Shown here: positions 1-64,000 of the stretch, one piece after another
Position numbering within the stretch: position 1 is the first letter of the stretch
How the letters are laid out: each line of letters starts with the position of its first letter
Assembly (NCBI GenBank): GCA_029706075.1
Contig: JAINUG010000115.1
Coordinates: forward strand, 1,505,001 to 1,569,000
Reading direction: 5' to 3'
DNA: 64,000 nt
Origin: Aldrovandia affinis
Lineage: Eukaryota; Chordata; Actinopteri; Notacanthiformes; Halosauridae
Translations under genes and position numbers: made by a program
The notes under the pieces: generated by a model
What the model was told of the DNA's origin: nothing
The model's database searches: none
The model's input: only the letters and a program-made list of their open reading frames with translations

Positions 1-2516
1 TCATGTCATTTTTATGTCTAGGATTGAATGTTTCTTAAGCTGGTTAGCCTACATCTGTACATTTGACGTTGTGTATTTTGTCTTTGTTTATCACCTGCTG
101 ACTTGACTTGTTTGCACACCATTCCAGACCTTGATTGATGTGTGCCAGTTTTGGATGACAGTCCGATGGCAGGCCTCTTGATTTGTCAGCGCTTTGCTTC
201 CTCACTTTATATATCCACACTAGATATTCTGCTCAAAATATTTTGTAGTATACTCGGCCTACAATGAACCCAATTTAAGATACAAGTTGGTAAAAATGTG
301 GGTAGATGGTATTTGTTGTTGGGGGGACATTTTATCCCGATTTTTCTCTTCCTGCAAATCCTGCCCGATCGCAATCGTAAGCCCGTCTCATCGCTGCAAC
401 TTCCTTTGTGCATGTGGCCAGCTGGCGCTTGGTTTCACTCTGAGGTCCACCGGCTGAGCTGCTGTGCTTCTTGCGCTGGCAAACTGCAGGCCGCCAGAGG
501 AGTCACTCTTGTGCACTGAGGTGGGGTGCACCCGGCTGCCAAATTATTGGGCTGCCAGCCACCGTCTGCACTCGCACAGCCCGGAGCGTGAGGCCAAGAG
601 CGAGCGCTTTAGCTGTACGCACTACCCAGCAGCCCCACGATTTGTCAGCATTTCGGCTTTGGTTGGATAAGTGGTCCATCTAAAAAAAAACGTAAAAAAA
701 CCCAAAAAAAACCCTATCCATTTGAGGAAGATCTGAAATGCATCGCGGGACTTGTCTTTTAAATCCGGAGTTCCACTCGGAAGGGATTGAGCTGGAAGTG
801 ATTTTTCATCTCTGAAACCTGTCGCCAGAAGTATAATTCCAGACTTTTAGCTGCAGCCTGGCCAAATATTGACGTTGGAAAATGTTTCTCATTCTCCAGT
901 GATCGATTATTCTGTTTGGCTTCCCAGAGAATGGAGATGGGTCATTTAATCACGTGTGCGTGCGCGTGTGTGTGTGCGTGCGTGTGTATGTGAGTGAGTG
1001 AGTGAGTGTGTGTGTGTGTGTGTGTGTGTGCACCCTTAATTACCAGCAATCGCTCTGATTGCATGGGCTTGACGGATGGTGGCGAGGCCGGTCACCATCC
1101 CGCACCGCAGCTCAGCCGAAAGGTCGGGCTCAGTGAACAAATGAGATAAGCGTGGCCAGCGTTCTCGGCAGGAGACCGATCACAGGACACGGGCGCCCGT
1201 CGCCGCCTGCCGTCTCCTGCAGCATTGGCCTCTGATAACTGCCGCCGCCGAAACGGTCTCACACCCACCTGTAATCGGCTTCAATCGGCGTCGCATCTAA
1301 ACCGCAGCCAGGACCGGGAAATCCGTCCGCCCGCCGATTTGCCCGAAGGCGACGAACGCGAATACGGAACGAAATTGATTTCCACCACAGTAGTTTTTGA
1401 CTCGCACTCAAATTGGTTTCCACCGAAGACTGCGAAGCCATCTGTTCCCAGTTTCCCTTTCCTTGGTCTTGATTTATACGTTGACAGTGACTGCGCGTTT
1501 TTCCCCCATCAGTAAATTGAGGTTACACGGGTTATATTAAGGTATACGCGCGGTGAAGGAAATAGGCAATAAAAAGCACACTGGATACATTTTCAGTTTA
1601 TTATTTTTAATTGGGTGCATCGAAGATGAGGCCTACATTTGTAAAAGAATACAGTGGAAAAGGTTGCAGCAGTCCTTCTAATGAGACGGTCCTGTCGCTC
1701 ATGTGCCTCGGGGCAGGAGGGGCTATTCTTAGATGTGATGTGTTTATTAACGTCAGCTCAGAGCTTGTGGCGTGCAGTGCGGGTGTGAAACGAGTGTGCA
1801 AGTACGAGGAAAAACCTGGCTGCGCATTCCTACAAGGGATTCAAACGGAAAACGTGGCATGACATTCCGCCTTCCCCTAATAACGGATGCAGATCGTTTT
1901 CGTTTTCTGTCATCGCGGTGAGTCATAGTCCCAAATTCCTTCAAGGCTGACCTCTGTCCAGGTTTTGGAAGGAGGGAGCAACCGCAGAGCGGAAACTAGA
2001 ATCGCACTCCAACGGGTCATTTAATATCTTAATAAACCTCACCCTGGCTTTGCACCGTGAAATCTGTGCCAATACGAGGAGTTTAACGCGAAGAGTTTTG
2101 TTCTCAACTCCGTGGTTACTTGTAAACTAACTCCAATAAATGTGTATCTGTTTGCGCACATGGTCGTTCTGCTGTGGTCGACTCCGTGCTGGGGTCCAGC
2201 ATAAAGCCAAACTTGTCTTACTCCCTGTCGTCCAATGGGAGCTCTCCGCTTAATGAATTAGAACAGTTGGATTTTCTCTCACTGTGAAGCCCACAAACCA
2301 CTTTGTAGATTTAAGCATGTCCTCCTGTACGCAGGCTCTGATTTATTCGTGTGTGGAGGGGCTCTGCATCAAAGCTGAGCCGAGGCGCTGTCACACGTTT
2401 GGGTTCCTCGTGACAGTGTGGTTAAAGTCAGATTACTGTACGCTGCTTCAGTATATAGCCTACGGCATTGGATGGAAGGTTGTTGGTCCCTGGTGGGTTT
2501 GAACGAACGAACGAAT
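1..2516. other. Upstream non-coding sequence, no gene seen
   Basis: No reading frame here resembles a known protein, and the open frames are short and lack splice-consistent partners. The stretch holds a GT-rich microsatellite near 955-1030 and otherwise mixed-composition sequence. It is probably 5' flanking DNA of the mcc gene. Confidence 0.6.
955..1030. repeat. GT/GC-rich microsatellite
   Basis: Compound alternating purine-pyrimidine tract (GT, GC and GAGT units) ending in an uninterrupted GT run. A tract of this type can adopt Z-DNA. Confidence 0.8.
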
Positions 2517-2524
2517 GAATGTTT

Positions 2525-3706
2525 TAGGTAGGGTTGCCAACTGTCCCGTATTAGCCGGGACGTCCCGGTTTGGGCCAAATTTGTCTCGCCCCGCACGGGA
2601 CGTTCCTTGTCCCATATAATAAAATACCAGTCAGACATCAAAGTAGAATCCTATCATATTGTAACGGTGTAAATAAGTTCAGTAGTAATGAATGTTAGCT
2701 TAGCCATATCATTTGCTTGGGGGCTGCCATTGTTATTGTTATGTGTTCAGTCTCCCATGATTCCTTGTGTGCCAGTTCCCCATCACCCCTTGTGTCATTG
2801 AGTGGATTAGTGTTGTAACCGTGACTGTGTTTGTACGTCTAAGAAGCAACCCCCATGGGTTTCTCGTGTTCTTGGTTGTGCCCTGCGTCTATAAGCCTTG
2901 TTGTAGTGCGATCATGGAAAAGCAAACTTTCCCGAGTCTTTCTTCAGCAGTCGCCGTTGCAATATACAGTATGTGTTGATTTACAGCCGTACAACACCAT
3001 GCCCGCTTTGCCCCGTGCGCCCCGCCTTCTGTCCCATATTTGGATGATAGAAAGTTGGCAACTCTAGATTTAGGCCACACTAATGCGGATACATTTAAAA
3101 ACACAATTTTGGTGGCAAAATGTCTTCCGTTCACACTAGCGTTTTCACAACGTTTTCGAAAAGTTGGCTGTCCACACCGAAACGCCAAAAACACTTAAAT
3201 TTCTTTAATGTTTAATGGCCATGCGCAGGAAACCTAAAATTCTCACACCGTTCTTCAGGAATCACTACTTCGCTAACAAAATTGCCCCACCACGCACTGG
3301 TTCGTCCAGGTCTTATCCAAAATCGGTTTGTAATGTCATTGTCCTTGCAGAGATCCATTGCACAGCCGCTGTGAATATAAAGCGCTTTGTCTCTTACGTA
3401 GGAATGCTGCTTGTACATTATACCAAGATATAAATAAAGCAGTCAAATTAGATAGTAGAGAGAACAGCACTTCGCCCGCCATGTTGAATGTTTTGGCTAC
3501 AGCCTGCATCACATGACAATCATACATCAGCGTTTTCGGAACCTTCCGTCTTCCCCGTCTATACTACAATGCGAGACCAGCGTTTTCAAATGTGTCCTTG
3601 TCTTCAAAAAGGTCAGTTCTCGGTGGACAAAAACGCCATCTAAGTGTGGACGGAAGACCAAAGCAGAGAAAAAGGATATATCCGCATTAGTGTGGACATG
3701 GCCTTA
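2525..3706. mobile_element. Outer hAT-like non-autonomous element, interrupted by a second element
   Basis: The ends form an inverted repeat. The left end reads TAGG, then after the interruption continues CCACACTAATGCGGATA (from 3075). The right end, reverse-complemented, reads TAAGGCCATG followed by TCCACACTAATGCGGATA. The flanks carry an apparent 8-bp target duplication, GAATGTTT at 2517-2524 and GAATGTCT at 3707-3714 (7 of 8 identical). Eight-bp duplications are typical of hAT transposons. No transposase frame is present, so this is a MITE-type element mobilised in trans. It is split after its first four bases by the element at 2529-3066. Confidence 0.65.
2529..3066. mobile_element. Inner hAT-like MITE nested in the outer element
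   Basis: The left end TAGGGTTGCCAACTGT and the right end (reverse complement) TAGAGTTGCCAACTTT form terminal inverted repeats of about 16 bp. Flanking 8-mers GTTTTAGG (2521-2528) and GATTTAGG (3067-3074) match at 7 of 8 positions, as expected for a hAT target duplication. The duplicated bases include the first bases of the outer element, which gives the insertion order. There is no coding capacity. Confidence 0.65.
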
Positions 3707-4010
3707 GAATGTCTTGCGCCGCATTACGGCCAGCCCATATTGGCTAATAACACGCAGTCATCATTTCTATTACAATTCAGTACCATATGTATAACTTTCA
3801 CCAGTTGCCTTATACGTACAGCTAGACATGCAAATGGGTTGACCGCTACATAAATCACCAATTCAAAAGGGGAATATTCTACACATACAAATGTTTTTTT
3901 CCTTCTATTCCAAGAAAAACATGCAGCAGGATAAAAAAGGAAAGATCCCTGGTACTTACGTTTATTATGTTGTTATTATTATATTACTATTACTATTACT
4001 GATAGTAATA
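3707..4010. other. Non-coding sequence with ATT-type microsatellite
   Basis: No gene seen. Sequence is AT-rich, ending in a degenerate TTATTA/CTATTA repeat at about 3967-4010 that abuts the next repeat. Confidence 0.5.
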
Positions 4011-4011
4011 A

Positions 4012-4165
4012 CATATTTATTTATATAGCACCTTTCATGATCTCAAAGCGCTTCACAGTGAAGGGGGAAACTGTAGCATCCACCTGGGTGATGCTTTGAA
4101 GCCATGCTGGCGCTAGAATGCTCACCACACATCCGAGGAGGGAGGGAGGGAGGGAGGGAGGAGGG
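4012..4165 (+). repeat. Dispersed fish repeat fragment with TTTATATAGCACCTTT motif
   Basis: Begins with a TTATTTATATAGCACCTTTC motif followed by a CAAAGCGCTTCACAG block. This combination recurs widely in fish genomes as a retroelement-derived repeat. A related block occurs at 58184-58245. It ends in a GGGA tetranucleotide run (about 4135-4160). The family is not firmly identified. Confidence 0.45.
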
Positions 4166-4648
4166 AATTATTAAGCCAATTAAACGGTGGGATTCTGAAA
4201 TGAACACTCTCCATCCCGAGGATGTGTTAAGATCACACGGTTTCTGAAAACGGATAAATAATTCCGAAGCAAGCATATTGTCGAGCGTAATGTCAACAGA
4301 GGGTGCTATTGATATTGCTTTCCGCTGGTAGCCAGAAGGCTGAGATGGAATTAATTGTTTCATTGTGACTAATGCCATTGTGCTTAACTGTGCTTTTGTT
4401 AGTTGGGGTAGGACAAATGGCATACTTGGAGTCAACATAGCATGGCAGAATGTTTTTGAAATGTTCATGACTGATTGCGATTTAGTAAGGGTCATAATTA
4501 ATTTCATCGTGAAACCAAATGTTATTCATATTTAATGAAATCTTAATGAATAGCACTGCTGTGGTACTGTACGTATAACCCCTGCATGAAGACCTTTAAG
4601 AAAACCACAACGTGGGAGTGTAATAAACTGTTTTAACTGCTATTATAA

Positions 4649-4708
4649 GGGCTGGGGGCTGGGGGCTGCGGGCTGGGGGCTGGGGGCTGGGGGTGGGGGT
4701 GGGGGTGG
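4649..4708 (+). repeat. G-rich heptamer minisatellite (GGGGGCT)n
   Basis: About eight heptamer units of the type GGGGGCT/GGGGGT in tandem, with one GCGGGCT variant. Runs of five Gs separated by one or two bases on the + strand are a strong G-quadruplex pattern. It lies about 1.2 kb upstream of the mcc start codon. Confidence 0.85.
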
Positions 4709-4894
4709 CCGGAAAGTGCTGGAACGGAGCTGTTTCTGAAGGTTTTCCAAAGCAGGAGAGCCCTGTAAGGCACGAGTGAGGCATGCTTTTTGGATTGAAG
4801 GAAGACAGACAGGGCTAACTCTGCTGCGCATACCGCCAGCCCAGTGGCACCGCCCATCCAGAGTACCGTCTGTAGCCAACAGCCAGACAGCTGT

Positions 4895-4976
4895 TTGAGA
4901 ACGAGGGATAGGGGGAGAGAGAGGGAGGACGATAGAGAGCGAGAGGGAAAAGAGAGTGTGAGGGGTAGAGAGGGAT

Positions 4977-5007
<31 letters not shown>

Positions 5008-5140
5008 GTGTCCGTGCGTGCATGTGTCCGTGCGTGCATGCATGCTTTCCTGCATGCATGCTCACGTGCGTGTGAGTCTGCGTGGGCATTTGTGTGTGTT
5101 TGTGTCGGTGTGTGTCTGTGTGCGCGCCCGTGTGTAAGAC
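4895..5140. repeat. GA-rich tract followed by GT/GC alternating tract
   Basis: A purine-rich GAGAGGGA stretch (about 4905-4975) runs into alternating GT and GC repeats containing palindromic GCATGCATGC blocks. Open frames here with poly-HT or poly-CV sequence are low-complexity artefacts. Confidence 0.75.
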
Positions 5141-5214
5141 AGAGAGGTGTTTGAGATCGAGAGAGGAGTGGCGAGAGGCAGCGAGAGAGGGCAACACAAA
5201 ACTTCAGCCGTGGT

Positions 5215-5260
5215 CGGGTGGGTGGGGTGGGGTGGGGTGGGGTGCGTGGGGGGGGTTGGG
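5215..5260 (+). repeat. (GGGGT)n G-rich tract
   Basis: Tandem GGGGT pentamers followed by a run of eight Gs. It is a second candidate G-quadruplex, close to the inferred start of the mcc transcript. Confidence 0.7.
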
Positions 5261-5475
5261 AGCGCGACAGAGACAGCCTCCCTCTGGCAGGAATCCGACA
5301 GGCAGCGGAGCAGCAGAGCCGCTGACACACCAGCGAGCTCAGAGGCAGGCTGAACAACCTCCCCCACACACACACACACACACACACCTCCTCCAGCAGC
5401 GCTGAGCCCACCCCCCTCTCCTACGGTTATCCCCCCCCACCCCGCCAGGAGGTCTCTCCACACTCCGGCGGTCGC

Positions 5476-5673
5476 ATGGGGGAGAGAGGGGCAGCGCTGA
5501 GGGGAGAGGAGCCGCAGGGAGACTCCGGACGGATCCGGGAGACTCCCGCAGTTTTCCCCCGCCGCCGCCGCGGGATCGCCGGGGAGACGTCCGCCGCTCT
5601 GACGCTAACGAGCCCCGCCGCCACCGCTGGATTACAGAGCGTGGGATCTGCGCCGACGGAAGGGCACCTCTGA
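5476..5673 (+). CDS. Possible upstream ORF 1 in mcc leader (65 codons)
   Basis: An ATG with G at +4 but no purine at -3 opens a 65-codon frame that closes before the main start codon. The product is arginine- and alanine-rich and not recognised. If the transcript starts upstream, scanning ribosomes would meet it first. It may be a chance frame in GC-rich leader sequence. Confidence 0.25.
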   Translation: MGERGAALRGEEPQGDSGRIRETPAVFPRRRRGIAGETSAALTLTSPAATAGLQSVGSAPTEGHL

Positions 5674-5714
5674 GCACCGTGTCTTCCGGAGGGGGGAAAA
5701 AAGGGGTGTTTTGA

Positions 5715-5759
5715 ATGAAAATGGCCGGTCATCTCCATGTGGACATAACAGGCAGATAA
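5715..5759 (+). CDS. Possible upstream ORF 2 in mcc leader (14 codons)
   Basis: Two in-frame ATGs (5715 and 5721) open a 14-codon frame ending in TAA at 5757-5759. The second ATG has a strong context, with A at -3 and G at +4. It ends 107 bases before the mcc ATG, a spacing that would allow reinitiation. No known peptide is recognised. Confidence 0.35.
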   Translation: MKMAGHLHVDITGR

Positions 5760-5866
5760 AGGTAGCCGAAGAGGAGACTGTTTTCTTTTCTTTTTTACTG
5801 TTGTCCCCCTCCCTTTTTTGTGAGGAGGGGCTGCTGGAATCTAAATTCGAACCTTGAGCTGTAACC

Positions 5867-63424
<57,558 letters not shown>

Positions 63425-64000
63425 GTAACAGCTCTCCCTTCGCAAAAGGCCAACAGCACGAGAGCACACGCCAGAGCCACCAGAAAATGCCACTGATGGA
63501 GAATGTGTGTGCCCTCTGCTGACAAACCGGGGGAACTGCAAGCTCCCGATCTCCTCGGCCTCTCGCTGAAAGACACCCCCACCCTCCCCCCCGTGAATTA
63601 TGCATGCTCTCAAACAGCACAGTGTAATGGACTTTATTTTTCTAATCATTGGAATGCAGAGTTTGATTGATTGCTTTCTTCTTTATGGGCAGCAGTTGTT
63701 TTTCAGGCAGGGCCTTTCCATGTTAATTTATGGCCACGTGCAGCGGGAAGCTGAGGAGATGGGCGGCCCCGTGATTAGCTGAGTGCACTCGCAGATGACT
63801 GCCACACATAAACTAGGAGGAGGAATAGCCCTGTCGGTCTGATTGAATCTGATCTTAATCCCATCGATCTGTTTCCCCCAGGCAGGCACCCCTGGCCTTA
63901 GAGAGCCACAATCACTCCGGTTTTATTATATCTGTGTTTATCAAAGTCCTTATTGTGGTTCTGGCGTGGCCTGATGGCTCGAGACATTTAAATCTAGATG
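63425..64000 (+). other. mcc: Start of mcc intron 16
   Basis: Begins with a consensus donor (gtaaca). The last mcc exon is not found before the window ends. No other feature recognised. Confidence 0.8.

Larger units (their letters stand above)
5270..5866 (+). promoter_or_regulatory. mcc: GC-rich promoter / 5' leader region of mcc
   Basis: GC-rich sequence with many CpGs, densest at about 5455-5670, lying directly upstream of coding exon 1. This pattern is usual for a CpG-island promoter without a TATA box. The transcription start cannot be placed from sequence alone. A TGA at 5855-5857, in frame with the mcc ATG, shows that the leader is non-coding in that frame. Confidence 0.55.

Noticed and set aside
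4633-5463. Long minus-strand frames of 112-198 codons rich in His-Thr repeats
   Set aside because: They are translations of GT/AC and GA low-complexity DNA, overlap each other in several frames, and have no family resemblance or splice support.

Overview
This window is eukaryotic, from a ray-finned (teleost-type) fish. It carries long introns with GT-AG splice sites, dense GT/AC, TC and AT microsatellites, and fish-style interspersed repeats: hAT-like and Tc1-like DNA elements, tRNA-derived SINEs, and L2-type LINE fragments. I see no prokaryotic operon, phage or CRISPR structure. The species cannot be fixed from the sequence.

One protein-coding gene is supported. It is the fish orthologue of MCC (mutated in colorectal cancers), on the + strand from the start codon at 5867 to a splice donor at 63425. 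Sixteen coding exons are visible, encoding about 763 residues of a coiled-coil protein that lines up almost without gaps with the human 829-residue short isoform. The last coding exon (about 60 residues, with the PDZ-binding C-terminus) lies beyond the right edge. Human MCC is a cytoplasmic and membrane-associated scaffold that dampens canonical Wnt/beta-catenin signalling and interacts with polarity and PDZ proteins. The EF-hand-containing first exons of the long isoform are not seen here.

Layout: 1-5270 is upstream sequence without a gene. It holds a nested pair of hAT-like elements (2525-3706), a repeat fragment near 4012 and G-rich or GT-rich low-complexity sequence. Positions 5270-5866 are a GC-rich promoter/5' leader with two upstream ORFs. 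Exon 1 (5867-5923) is followed by a 19.4-kb intron 1, which contains a 20-bp hairpin, a foldback MITE, a dense CpG patch near 21.9-22.06 kb and several microsatellites. Exons 2-13 fall between 25.3 and 54.5 kb and exons 14-16 between 56.4 and 63.4 kb.

The most interesting features concern splicing. Intron 13 appears to use a GC donor. Exons 14 and 15 do not join in frame with the sites I can see, so a microexon or an alternative donor is probably present. A SINE with a clear target-site duplication sits directly against the acceptor of exon 16, and a LINE fragment with a related 3' tail lies about 1 kb upstream in the opposite orientation. Several splice sites (exon 3 and 13 acceptors, exon 7 and 12 donors) adjoin GT or TC repeats. 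I found no convincing previously undescribed multi-gene system; the window is one conserved gene with an unusually repeat-crowded splice architecture.
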